Of a stretch of 64,000 bases of DNA, positions 26,501 to 38,273 are shown piece after piece. The notes beneath the pieces were generated by a model that ran no database searches, was not told where the DNA came from, and worked only from the letters and a program-made list of their open reading frames with translations. The stretch covers positions 3,990,501-4,054,500 of the forward strand of contig OY756967.1 in NCBI GenBank assembly GCA_963580455.1, given 5' to 3'. The translations under genes were made by a program, and so were the position numbers. The DNA comes from Euonymus europaeus (Eukaryota > Streptophyta > Magnoliopsida > Celastrales > Celastraceae). Every line of letters starts with the position of its first letter. Position 1 is the stretch's first letter.

Positions 26501-27522
26501 CCCTTCTTGAAGTTGACCCTCCTCCCTCTGGTTCTGGTGCTGGAAGTTCAGAGCAAACAGTCTTAGAGAGGCCCTTGGAGCAGGAACCAATGCTTGCAGC
26601 GAGAATCACTATTGAAGATGGCCTTTGTCTGCTTCTTGATATAGATGATATTGACCGGTTTTTGCAATCTGGCCAGCATCAAGACGGCGGTGTCCAGCAA
26701 CGGCGTCGACGGCAGGTGCTGCTGGAAGGGTTGGCAGCATCACTTCAGCTTGTTGATCCACTTGGCAAAAGTGGCCACACTGTTGGCCTGGGCCCCAAGG
26801 ATGACATTGTGTTCCTGCGATTAGTCTCTCTCCCAAAGGGAAGAAAGCTCATCACTAGGTTTCTCCAGCTTCTCTTTCCTGGTAGTGAGCTCACCCGAAT
26901 AGTTTGTATGAGCATTTTCCGACACTTGAGATTTTTGTTTGGCAGTTTTCCTTTGGATATAGGAGCAGCTGAGACGACTAATAATCTGGCCAAGACAGTC
27001 TCTTCATGTGCTAATGGCATGGATCTTCGTGCACTTGGTGCTTGTCTTGTTGCAGTTGTTTGTTCAACAGAGCAGCCAATGTTGCGTCCCCTTGGAAGCC
27101 CTTCTGGGGATGGGGCCTCTGTTATTTTGAAGTCTCTACTTGACCGGGCGACTAAGCTGTTATCTGATCCTCAGGCTTCTGGCACCTGTAGCTCATCAAA
27201 TCGGGCCCTCTGGCAGGCATCATTTGACGAATTTTTTAATATCCTTACTAAGCATTGCGTGAATAAATATGAAACTATTTTGCAATCCGTCTACGCGCAG
27301 AACCAGCCAAGTGCAGAGGCTATTGATTTGGAAGTGAGTAAGGCAATAAGTCGTGAAATGCCCGTGGATCTTCTGCGATCAAGTCTGCCGCACACAAATG
27401 AAAGCCAGCGAAAGCTTCTATTAGATTTTGCTCAAAGATCCATGCCCATCAGTGGATTCAATTCTCATTCTGGGACAAGTGGGCAAATAAACTCTGAATC
27501 AGTTTTTAAGGCCTCAGTTTAA
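20526..27522 (+). CDS. PAT1: PAT1 homolog, mRNA decapping activator (copy 1)
   Basis: Cytoplasmic P-body scaffold that promotes decapping of deadenylated mRNAs together with the LSM1-7 ring and DDX6-type helicases. Exons: 20526-20577, 21593-21738, 23518-23574, 24455-24530, 25457-27522; all in frame, 798 aa (Arabidopsis PAT1 is about 793). The N-terminus has the plant PAT1 signature [12 protein letters not shown] and then DLGGL with acidic residues. An exon junction forms ATDWAQDG and SWLDQQM. A long Pro/Gln/Ser-rich middle follows, with the basic segment 336-368 ([16 protein letters not shown]). Then come [14 protein letters not shown] and the helical C-terminal domain ([26 protein letters not shown]). 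It is the 5' member of a tandem pair. Intron 2 carries a LINE fragment that does not touch the coding frame. Confidence 0.93.
22122..22813 (+). mobile_element. LINE (non-LTR retrotransposon) 3' fragment in PAT1 copy 1 intron 2
   Basis: Absent from the matching intron of copy 2. Frame 22291-22581 encodes a reverse-transcriptase zinc-binding region: [27 protein letters not shown], then [21 protein letters not shown] frameshift moves the rest to another frame ending [11 protein letters not shown] (about 22590-22620), so it is dead. The 3' end has the usual plant LINE tail (GGGTGACACCCC, TTTTTTCATTTAAAAG). Flanks GATAGTTAAGGG and TGGTTATGGGCG may be a decayed target-site duplication. Same strand as the host gene. 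Confidence 0.75.
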
Positions 27523-29750
27523 TCTGTTTTACTCTCTCTGTCTCTCTTAATATCTTAAATAGAATTACTAAATGTCGATGATCATTCAGATGATATATAG
27601 TATTTGCCATAACATGTACCATGATGAAAAAAATATCAAGGGGAGTTGCTGACCAGAAGTTCTCTCTGGGGAGCTTTATTTTGATGCTCTTTGTTGAAAA
27701 CTCCAGACAACTGGAAGGGGAAGGATAGGGGATATAGCCTGTACAGGTTTGCCGTAAAGAAATTAGTTTTTTCTTTTCTTTTCAGAGTAGTTCTAACAAT
27801 TGTGAATTGTGATTATTTGTTTGAAGGGGTAGTGCTAGTCATGTGTTTCTGGGGACAATCGTTCCTTTAAGGTGGTTCTCTGATCTTATCAATCTGTAAT
27901 AATCTCTTGAAAGATATGGATACTCAGATAAAGTAGTCATAATTCCAGATAGATTTTTATTTTTTTAGGCCCCTTGGTCCGTTTTGGTAATTCCAAAGTT
28001 TATTTTAACGGAAAATGATAACATACAAGTTTCTACTTTCAAAGCATGTACAAAATGCTATATTTCTTCTTTTGTAAGCCGAGTAAAAGCTGGGAGACAT
28101 CCTCCCTGGGCAAGAGTCTTGAAGATGCCGCCTAGCCTGCAACAAACTTCAGAACCATATTGAGTTGTCATTCAATGTAAAATCAAATTCTCATCCGTGA
28201 GTGATAGGTTCTGACCCCATTTTACATATAATGAACCACTTTATTTGGGAATTGGGATGCCTTATCAATTGTATGTAACCGTATTGTCATTATATACAAA
28301 AACTATGAAGCAAGTCAATCATAACATAGGACCTCACAAGTAACTTCATGGCAATAACAATTGTTTCTTCCACAACACATGAATGTGGAAACAAGCTCCA
28401 GGTTGGCCTAGTGGATGAATGCAATGATCTACCAGTTCCAGTAGCTAGTCACATTACCATATTAAGTAGAAACTAATTGAACAATAAAAATGGCCATATG
28501 ATGAATCTCCATCACCAACACTCTCCAACGAAAAACAAGTATGTAATATATATGGAAGACTGACAGATTGAATAAGCATTCTACCTATCAAGATCCCAAA
28601 CCGGCATCCAAAGGTACCCAACGAACATAATTTGCTTCACTTAATAAATTATTCAAAAGAAAAAATCAATTAAATACAAGCAAGACATCAGGGCACAGAG
28701 TAAGACAAATTCCATATTGTTCAAAATTAGAAAGCACTAAAAGCCAAAACCACGTACCGGTAATGGAGTCCGCAATTCAGGAAAACAAGCTTGAATGAAG
28801 AACCACAAAATCGGGAAGCCCAATCGCGAACAAATCCTCAATGATGAACTTCTATTTCTTATATTGATGAGTTCTAACAGTGAGAGAAAATATGAGAAAG
28901 AAGATGAGAGAGAGGAAGGAGATGGACAGGTTCGTCGGAGACAGAGGCAGAAATGGGTTTTTCAAGCAAGATGAAAGTTGTGTTCATTTAGTGAGAGTTA
29001 TGTGGAGCCATAGATATGATTGTACGATCGAGAATAGATTTTCATAAGTTAGGTCCCTTTGTTGAGTCTGCATATGAGAAAGTTCGTGTGTATATATATA
29101 TATCTTAAAGTTAGTGGTATTTGTAATATTGTTAAAGTATTTTTTTTAAAAGGATGTTGAATTATGTCTCTTTAATTTTAATATTTTTTTTTTGTGATAT
29201 ATCAGACTTGGTTTGAAATTAAATTATGCATGATTTGCTTGACTGTTTGTTTGAACTTTAAGTTATCTAGGAATAGTGAAACATATAAAATAAATATGAA
29301 ATGACTTTTCATATTAAATGGCTGAAGAGGCATCAATTGTCATAAGTTTGATTTTTCTACATAATTATTACTTCAATGATATTTATCTATATCACATTAA
29401 ATGACAAATTATCTCTCTTGAATCCTTGGTGAATATTTTTTTTCACTTTTACCTCAATAAAGTATATACTAGATAGTTTACTTTAATAACTCGTGAAAAA
29501 ATTAAAACTGTCTTGAAAAATATAGTTGCGTTTGACAATGTGATAATGTTAGGAAGTTTTTTCTCGTTTCAATATAATTGTATTGATGACATATAAAGAT
29601 ATTTGAGAAAAAAAAGATCGTATCATTAAGAAGAAAGAGATATATAAATTAATTTAATTGAAAACAAATATATAGATAATTCATAATGATACTTTCTTTC
29701 TTTTATCATAGGTGGCTCATTATGGTGTATTATTAACCACTCAATTATAT

Positions 29751-29790
<40 letters not shown>

Positions 29791-30130
29791 AATTTTGCTT
29801 ACACGTGGACTGAAAATAAGGCCTTAAATTGCAGATTTCTTTCTCCACAATATCTCCCACCGAAACATTCCTTCTTCCTTCACAAAACCCATTTCTTCTT
29901 TTTCTCTCTGTCTCTGTCTCCCCTTTCGCAACCCCTCTCTCTCTTTGGTCTTTCTCTCTTATCTCCGTCTGGCCTTCCCCCAACATATATTGTACACCCT
30001 TGATCTGATCCGACGGTGGAAAAAGAATTCCACATTTTAGGACCTTATATATAGATATAAATTAGATTTAAATAATTGAACTTTTCTTTACAGATGTCCA
30101 ATAATAGATGGTGTGGCCAAGGCCCGATAT
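27523..30130. other. Spacer between PAT1 copies, with a possible minus-strand spliced transcript
   Basis: The PAT1 3' UTR runs to about 27930. The unique spacer has no long frame. Read on the minus strand, 28970-28764 looks like a pyrimidine-rich leader exon with a good donor (CATTACCG/GTACGTGG, at about 28757). A good acceptor (TTTGTTGCAG/GCTAGGCGGC) lies at about 28139. No coding potential stands out, so any transcript would be non-coding or encode a small peptide. From 29000 to 29800 the DNA is AT-rich. Confidence 0.3.
29747..29787 (+). repeat. (TA)n microsatellite upstream of PAT1 copy 2
   Basis: About 20 TA units just upstream of the C/T-rich promoter-like region (29840-29960) of copy 2. 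Length is likely to vary. Confidence 0.85.
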
Positions 30131-30245
30131 CCCTCTCCCTCAAGAGGGAGGTTTCCTTGCAACCTTTTTGCCCACCAAACAAACCCTAACGACCCCCTCA
30201 AGTTCACACACATACCATTCCCTTCTTTCCACCTCCCGCTCCTGC

Positions 30246-30253
30246 TAGGGTTT
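30246..30253 (+). promoter_or_regulatory. Telo-box (TAGGGTTT) in PAT1 copy 2 leader
   Basis: Same motif at about the same distance from the ATG as in copy 1. An extra AAACCCTAA lies at about 30181-30189. Retention in both copies supports function, but the test is weak because the flanks are homologous. Confidence 0.45.
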
Positions 30254-30358
30254 TTTTTTCTAAATATCTAGACGTAAACTGTGCGGAGCCTTCTTTGATA
30301 TTGGTTTCGTTCTTTTTGATTACATCTTGAGATTATCTTCTTGATTGGTTATGTAAAT

Positions 30359-33300
30359 ATGGAGAGATCTGATAGCAAAGATTTCAAGGACCTCACTGAA
30401 GGTTCAACAGGTCAGCTAACTGTTTTTTGGGTTCCAAGTTGTGTGTTTCTTTTAGGGATAAAGGTCCTACGTTATTCGAATTTATGATCGGTTTTGTTTA
30501 GGTTTAGTAGGATGTAGAGAGATATTGAGAGAGGGAGGAGGAACTGTAATTTGACTTCTCTTAAGTTATTTTATGATTTTCAGGAATTGATAGTGACTAT
30601 TAGATGAGATTTGAAGATTTTCGGTTGCTTTCCATTCTGCTGTTCACTTTTTTTTTTCTTTGGTTGCAAACTAATTTTATCAGAGACTGGGTTAGGTTTT
30701 TATGTGCTTAAGCTGTGTTTCTGGTGCTAATTTTATCTGTTTGGAATATTGCTTAATTGAGATCAGAGTTGATTTTGGTTTGTGGAAGAGGGTGTGTGAA
30801 TTTAGCCCTAAGTGTCTAAGTAGAAGCAATTCTATTACACGAGCTCAGTTTATTTTGTTGTGTTTTTCAGTCGTATTTCTTGGCTTTTTCATGTAGTTTT
30901 CTCTGTTATTTTGCCGCTTTTTATAATGAATTCTCTTTCATGCTTGATGCTATAAGGCAAAAAAGGGTTAACTTCTAGTGTCAATTGAGCTGCACTTTTA
31001 CAGGTGCATTTGGAATTTGGTGGTAGTTAATTGAGTTGTATATTCTGATCTAGTTCATGGCCTATTAGAAGTAGAAGGCGCTCTGGTGGGATCCTCACGG
31101 ACAGAAAAGATTGCAGTCAATTTGATAATGATCAAGTGACATTATATACGTTGACATACTTAGATTTTGTGTTTATCTGGTATATAATACTATACACTGA
31201 TGTCGCTTGGAGCATGACTTCTGTTTCATTTTTGTGTCTATTACCTTGTGCATGATTTAATTTTGATATGGGAAAAGTCAAAACTTTAACCTTCTATACC
31301 CACATCTTTGTGGATCAATGCAGATGCACTCTTTGATGCATCACAGTATGCTTTCTTTGGGCAAAATGCTGTGGAAGAAGTTGATTTGGGAGGTCTGGAT
31401 GATGATGGGGATGATCCTGTGTTCGGATCTGTCAATGATGACGATTACCAAATGTTTGATAAAGATGAGGTAGGATTGTTTGCTTTTATATAGTATAATA
31501 AACATATGATCAAGCTTACTGCAGTTGACCATCATTCATTAGTTGTAATCCTTTCCTTTCTTCAGTTAGGGAAGTTCTTGGATTTTTTTTGCAACCCTGC
31601 GATTTTCTCTTATTTTTGGCCAACAAGGAAAAAAATTGGCTCAGAACTCTACCATTTTGGAGTTTTATCAACTAGTTATGGTTGCAAGAGGAGAGTCTGT
31701 ATTTTTTAAGTGCTAGGGCATTGCATGTGGCCCAGTGGTATAGTTTTCGGGAATTTCAATCCTGAAACCACCTCTTACATATTATGTGGGGAGTGGGGTT
31801 AAGGTTTGTGTACATCTTGTTTGTTTTCAACTTTGCCACTGCGGGAGCTTTATGCCCGAAAGTTGTTTACCTTAACAACGAACATGTGGCTCAGTGGTTA
31901 ATTGCAAAGGTGCAACTTAGAGGTCACAATGTTCAAACCCTGGAAAAGCCTCTCCACATATTATGCGGGGCAAGGCTACGCACATCTTATCCGTCCCCTA
32001 ACCCTGCCCACTACAGGAGTCTTGTGCACGAGAGTTGTTCACATAATCACATGTCAGAACTTGTTGGGTGCATAGACTTTGGATTATGAGTTCCTTTTTT
32101 TTAGTTATCTATGAGTTACTTTTGTTTTAGTTATACTTTAAAGATAGTTATGGGTGAAGGAAAGAAAAAGAGGAATCTAAACAAGAGAGGGAGACAAGAT
32201 TAGCATAGAAGCCTGTTGAATAAAACTAAACATCCCTATATATCATTTCCTATTAGTACTATTGTTTCTTTTATCCGTAATTTCTTGTGAAAGTCTTACC
32301 GTCCTCACCCATTTCTGGCCCACTGGCCGAACACTAAACCTAGTAATTTAATCATGAAGTCCACCTCCAATCACAGTGGAATCCTAATTATATTATGGTT
32401 TTATAGGAAACCCTCTTGAGTTTGCAAGCTAGCCAAGCATGCTTGTACTCAGAAACATTGTTCAATGAAGAATCAACTCCTTGGGTTTTGGATTATTACA
32501 CTTACATTTTGAGAAAATAATCCATGGATTTGATATTGAAAAATAGCATTCTAGAGAATGGTTTTCAGTACTTATTTGAGTTGTAACTTGATTAAACAAT
32601 CTCACATACTAGTTCTGTATTTTTCTCATAATTTTTGTGTAGAAACCAATGCTATTAGAATACACTTGAGGTAGTAAGAGTTTATACCCTTTTTTTTTTC
32701 CTTCCTTGAGGAGTTCATACCATTAGTCCGTTACTTGCTATGGCAACCTCAATTTATGAATAGCCAACTGGCTTGTGACAGTTATGAACTCATGTTACTG
32801 TAAATAAAGTTGCATGCATCTCTGACGTTTTTCCCACTATGTTTTTAGGATGTGGGTATCGGATCATTAACTGATGTGGATGATCTAGCGAATACATTTG
32901 CAAAGGTCAGCTTCTTATCTTAACTTTTATAATAATGCTGCTTGCAATGAATAAATATGATGCTGTAGCGCTCGCCAGTCTGTTGGAGTTTTGTTTCAAA
33001 TTGAGCAACCCAGTTGTGGTTCTCTGGGGCATTGCCCATTGAGCAACCCTAAATTTTCACCCTAAAACTTTGTGGTGACCTGTGATTGTCTTATGTTAAG
33101 ATTGAATGATGGACACACAAAACTATGTCACTGAGGTTAAATAATAATTACGTTGCTTCAGAACGTCAGGGGTAGTTTTTGTTGGTTTTTATCTGTGCCT
33201 TTTAGTAGGATTATCAATGAGTAAATAGAAATGGATCTGTTACTCTGGTCCGTAACAAATTGGATATTGATGTATTTCTACTTGATTTGGTGAGTACTTA

Positions 33301-36300
33301 ATCAAACAATTTATTGAGTATGTTACACACTTAATTTTGTAATATGATAGTTTTAAAATATTAGATAAATACATCATGTATGCATGTATAAAACTATGTC
33401 AGCGTGAGTATGATATTTAATAATTAGGGGCTTATGAATTTTTTTTGGGGTAGGCGCACCAAATGATTACAGCCCAATACAATCAGTTCCTCTAGATTAG
33501 CTCATTTACACCAAGCATGGTATTTTCAACAACCTTACGGGGACCATCGCCCTAGAAACAATGATAAATGTATCTTCCATCCTCTAAAACATCAAAATAA
33601 GTCACAAAGCAGTCAAAAGCCCTCTTGATCCACTTTTTCCGAATGATCCGGTATAGGAAAAATAGAATGGCTTGAACAAGCTAACTTCAGTTGCCTTTAG
33701 CCCATTTATGGCAGAGCTGGTACTGTCTATTTTGTACCCATTTTCGCACTATTTATGTGTATGTTGGTATTACTGTATTTGTCTTTTATAATTATTGCAT
33801 TTAATACATGCCTCGAGCAGAGTTGAACCATTCATTCTGTTGTATTATGGTTTACATATTGTACTGAGCTACACCAAACATAGAGTTTACTTGATCTGTG
33901 TTGTCCATGTTGTTGCTCGGCTGATGTTTCTTCCTTTTTATCCTTTCTACCATAAATATATGAGGTTTTTGGGATGCTTATATAGCTACTTTTTCGGTTT
34001 TGAATTTTATTCCTGTTGCACAGTTAAGTAGTGTTGTCACGGGGCCAAGAAATCCTGGAGTTATTGGCAATAGAGGTTCCGGATCTTTTTCAAAAGAAAG
34101 TAAGTTCAATTATTACTCCTATTTTTCATCATCTTGACTTTTGAGAGAGAATGGTTTGATTTCTTAGATCTGTACTGTATTCGTTTCCCTCAAAAGTTTT
34201 GCTTGTCAATGCTTTTGGTGACCTTACGTGTCCGTAATATATTGATACTTATACTGGATGAGCATCATATGTTGCTATACTTGGGTCTGTTTATGAGGTA
34301 TGAAATAATTTCCTTCTGATTTTGAAAATGATTCAATGCTTGATTGCTATCAATGCTATGTTGATGTTTTTCTGCTTTTTTTTATTCATGAGCTTATTAC
34401 TGTCTTACTGGAGCTGTGATGATGGATGTCTCAGTGAAAAGGGTCTAGCAAAGACACCGCCATTCATATGTTAGCATTTGCATGCGTATTTGGGCTGCCT
34501 TGCCACTTGGTTATAGGTCTTTGTGTAGTTAGCCCGTTACCTGTATAATAATTGTTATTCTCTATTGGGAGACGATAACATGGTTATATGAATCAATTTT
34601 GTTAATGATAATAACATTCTGTGGAGGAACGATGGATGCCAAACTCGTATCTTTCTCAAATTATCTATGCGTCCTCTATTATGTCAGATCCAAAATCAAG
34701 GATTCATTCTCCTGATTTCTCCTTTACTTACCAATTCCACCAATTACAATGAGTGGGTAACCATTTATAGCAAGTGGTAACTTAAGCCTAATCGCTCCGA
34801 GTCCATGTCAATCCACTTTTAACTTGACTATGATTTTTGCTTGATGAACAATGGAATATCAAATGCTCTATGCAGAGTTGAGGAAGAATTCCATGAGACA
34901 TTAGCGTTGGACCTTTTTTTCCTTCTATCCTATTAGTCTGTCCCACTCTTCCTGAAGTTTATCCTAAAGACCCTTAATCCTTAAAGTGCCTTGAAATGTG
35001 CTGTGTGCCTTTTTTTTAGTTTAATCTTTTCAAGTCTCCTTTCCTGTCCTTTTTCTTTTGGTTGGGGTTGGGGAGGGAGTGGTTGGTTTTGTCTGCTGTT
35101 AGATGTGAAGTAATACGAGGTTGGTAGGACTTACATAGCTAGACTGGTAGTTTCATGTATGTCACTCTCTGAGACATTCGCTACTTCTTACAGGTTCATC
35201 TGCCACTGACTGGGCACAAGATGGAGAATTTGCAAGCTGGTTGGATCAGCAAATGCCTTTTATGGAAGATGCCCTGGAGCTCAAGAGATGGCCATCACAG
35301 CCGCAACCTTCCTCTTTGAATTTCAGTGAATCGATGAATCTGTACAGAACTTCCTCATATCCGCAGCAGCCGCCGCAGCCACCCCAGCTGCATCATTACT
35401 CAAGTGAACCGTTTCTGGTATCGAATCCAAATTTTACATCTTTCCCTCCTGGTGGCAGATCTCAGCAGGCTTCAACGAATCACCCAAATATTTCTTCTCT
35501 TTCTGGTGGATCAGGGTCCCCTTTCTCTGCTCCAAACTTCTCTCCATTATCCAATTCTAACCCTCATCTGTCTGGTTTACATCATGGGTTGGACTATGGT
35601 GGAAATCTCCCCCAGTATAGCTCTCCTGAACTTTTGTTTAATAGCAGGGCACAAAATCATTGGCTTAACCACGGTGGCATATTACGTGGAGATCAGTCCA
35701 GCCTCTCACATAATTTATTGCCACAGCAATTATCTCGCCTTAATGGTGTATTTTCATCGCAGCAGCAGCAACAGAGATTGCATGCTTCACTTCAGCCATC
35801 TTTGGCCCATTTCGCAGAAATGCAATCCCAAATTCATCATTCCCATCCTGCACCAACACATAGAATGATGTTTGGTTTGGTGCAATTCAGGTCCAAGTAT
35901 ATGACGACCGAAGAGATAGAGAATATTGTTAGAATGCAGCATGCTGCCACTCATAGCAGTGACCCATACAGCGAAGATTATTACAACCAAGCTCGTCTTG
36001 CTAAAAAATCTGCTGGGTCCAGGATAAAACACCATTTCTCCCCATCTCACCTGAAAGAACTTTCCTCTCAGGGCCGAAATAGTGCAGAACAGCATCCTCG
36101 TGCGCAAGCTGATGTACTTGGGAGGATTCCCATGACTTCCATTCGCAGGCCTCGTCCCCTTCTTGAAGTTGACCCTCCTCCCTCTGTTTCTGGTGCTGGA
36201 AGTTCTGAGCTAGGAGTCTATGAGAAACCTCTGGAACAGGAACCAATGCTTGCAGCTAGAATCACTATTGAACATGGCCTTTGTCTACTTCTTGATATAG

Positions 36301-37169
36301 ATGATATTGACAGGTTCTTGCAATTTAACCAGCATCAAGATGGTGGGGCCCAGCTACGGCATCGACGGGAGATGCTGCTGAAAGGGTTGGCAGCATCACT
36401 TCAGCTTGTCGATCAACTTGCCAAAAGTGGCCACACTGTTGGCCTAGGCCCAAAGGATGACATTGTGTTCCTACGATTAGTCTCTCTCCCAAAGGGAAGA
36501 AAGCTTATCAATAGGTTTCTCCAGCTTCTCTTTCCTGGTAGTGAGCTCACCCGAATTGTTTGTATGGGAATTTTCCGTCATTTAAGATTTTTGTTTGGCG
36601 GTCTTCCATTGGATTTGGGAGCAGCTGAGACTACCAATAATATGGCTAAGACAGTTTCTGCTTGTATTAATGGTATGGATCTTCGTGCACTTAGTGCTTG
36701 TCTTTTCGCAGTGGTTTGTTCAACAGAGCAGCCGCCGTTGCGCCCCCTGGGAAGCCCTGCTGGCGATGGGGCCTCTGTTATTTTGAAGTCTCTGCTTGAC
36801 CGGGCGACTAAGTTATTATCTGATCCTCAGGCTGCTGGCACCTGTAGCTTGTCGAATCGGGCCGTCTGGCAGGCATCATTTGATGAATTTTTTAATATCC
36901 TTACTAAGTATTGTGTGAGTAAATATGAAACTATATTGCAATCAGCCTATCCGCAAAACCAGCCGAGTGCAGATGATATTGGTTCTGCAGTAACTAGCGC
37001 AATAAGTGCTGAAATGCCTGTGGATCTCCTGCGATGGAGTCTGCCGCACACAAATGAAAGCCAGCGAAAGGTTCTATTAGATTTTGCTCAGAGATCCATG
37101 CCGATTAGTGGATTCCATACTCATTCTGGGACAAGTGGCCAAATAAACTCCGAGTCGGTGAGAAGTTAA
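30359..37169 (+). CDS. PAT1: PAT1 homolog, mRNA decapping activator (copy 2)
   Basis: Tandem paralog of copy 1. Exons: 30359-30410, 31324-31469, 32849-32905, 34024-34099, 35194-37169; all in frame, 768 aa. Same signature blocks: [49 protein letters not shown] and the helical C-terminal domain. Differences from copy 1: it lacks the 33-residue basic segment, with FGL joined directly to VQFRSKY at about 35880. It ends SVRS where copy 1 ends SVFKASV, because a 150-bp intron-like block starts at the last codons (37158). No stops or frameshifts, so it looks functional. Two SINEs sit in intron 2. Which copy is the more ancestral cannot be decided here. Confidence 0.92.
31727..31880 (+). mobile_element. 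tRNA-derived SINE (Au-like), first of a pair in PAT1 copy 2 intron 2
   Basis: Begins with an A-box-like TGGCCCAGTGGT (31728-31739). The body contains CACATATTATGTGG-like and TTTGCCACTGCGGGAGC segments and ends before TTAACAACGAACATGT. The same parts in the same order occur in the next element. Not present in PAT1 copy 1. Divergent, so an older insertion than its neighbour. Confidence 0.65.
31886..32046 (+). mobile_element. tRNA-derived SINE (Au-like), second of the pair
   Basis: Pol III A-box-like TGGCTCAGTGGT (31887-31898) and B-box-like GGTCACAATGTTCAAACCC. The body has CTCCACATATTATGCGGGGC and the tail has CTGCCCACTACAGGAGTC and TTGTGCACGAG. This matches the remembered plant Au SINE layout. 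CATGT occurs before the first SINE, between the two and after the second, fitting nested target-site duplications. Confidence 0.75.
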
Positions 37170-37307
37170 TAACGAAGCGAAGGTTATGTAAAAGCCATGC
37201 AATGATTCCATGGTATGTATTATGGATGGGAAAAAGGTGAGGTTGCCCATGGATGAATATACTTTGTCGGGGGATGGATGCAAAGTCATATCCATAACGC
37301 AAGTCAG
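37158..37307 (+). other. 150-bp intron-like insert at the 3' end of PAT1 copy 2
   Basis: Begins GTGAGAAG right after GAGTCG and ends GCAAGTCAG, followed by TTTTGAGGTCTCAGTTTAG. That tail matches copy 1, where the same sequence (TCAGTTTTTAAGGCCTCAG) follows without a gap. If unspliced, the frame ends SVRS. If spliced, the end changes. Either copy 2 gained this block or copy 1 lost it cleanly. Confidence 0.6.
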
Positions 37308-37925
37308 TTTTGAGGTCTCAGTTTAGTCTGTTTAATTACAGTTTCTTTTACTGTTTTATTTAGAATTCTTAAATCTTGCTGCTCTCTCTGATGATATATG
37401 GTATTTTCTTGAACGTGTATCATGATGGAAATTATTGATGGGAGTTGGTGACCAGAAGTTTTCTTTCTGGGGAGCTTTATTTTGTTGCTCTTTGTTCAAA
37501 CTCCTGACGACTGGAAGTGGAAGGATAGGGGATAGCATGTACAGGATTGTCTTAAAGAACATTTAGATTTCCTTGTTTTTTGTTCTTCCTAGTTCATTCC
37601 TGGACAGACAATTGTGAATTGTGATTTATTTCTTTGAAGGGGTGGTTTTTAGTCCTGCAGCTCTTTTGAGTCTTGTTATTCTGGGAACAACCGTTCCTTT
37701 AAGGCGGTTCTCTGAAATTATCAATATGTAGCAATCTTTTGAATTCTTGAAGAGTATGGATGCTCTTAGATAAGGTACTGGTTATTCCATGTTGATTCTC
37801 TCTTTATCTTTTGTTTTTTGGGTTCTTGTGTATTGCTTGTCAAATTTTATTTTCTAAGTTTTCGTAACCTTGTGCGTGTTATGATCTTGTGCATTTTTAA
37901 AGAAGGTTAAGCCTTTTGGAAAATG

Positions 37926-38267
37926 ATATATATCTCATGGAGTTGTATCCCATGAGATCTCATATTTTATTTTATTATATTATTACAATGAAATAATATA
38001 TTTTATTACAATGTAATAATAATGTATTTCATTGTAATAATACGTATTTTACTGTATTAGGATCTATAATTTCATTGTATTATTACAATGAAATATCTTA
38101 TATGTTATTCCATTGTAATAATACAATGGAATAATAGATTCTAGCACAATGAAATAACGTATTCTATTGTAATAATACGGATTCCACTGTAATAAAATTT
38201 GTTATTTCATTATATTATACAATGAAATAAATTATGGGATCTCATGAGATATAACCCCACGAGATAT
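37926..38267. mobile_element. Foldback MITE with about 36-bp terminal inverted repeats
   Basis: The left end (ATATATCTCATGGAGTTGTA and on to CATGAGATCTCATA) is the inverse of the right end (TATGGGATCTCATGAGATAT and on to CCACGAGATAT). The 342-bp element is flanked by AAAATG on both sides (37920-37925 and 38268-38273), a likely target-site duplication. The interior is made of repeated palindromic blocks such as TTCATTGTATTATTACAATG. No coding capacity. Confidence 0.75.
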
Positions 38268-38273
38268 AAAATG

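Larger units (their letters stand above)
20320..37780 (+). repeat. Direct tandem segmental duplication carrying PAT1 (about 20320-27930 and 30130-37780)
   Basis: Two direct copies of about 7.6 kb are separated by about 2.2 kb of unrelated spacer. Exons match exactly in number and length for the first four (52, 146, 57 and 76 nt). Many intron stretches and the 3' flank still align (for example the TGACTATTAGATGAGATT stretch in intron 1). Copies differ by indels and private transposon insertions. This is not an assembly duplicate, because substitutions are spread throughout. Confidence 0.9.

Noticed and set aside
25892..27020. Several open frames on both strands inside PAT1 copy 1 exon 5
   Set aside because: Reverse or shifted frames of the PAT1 coding exon, repeated in copy 2 for the same reason.
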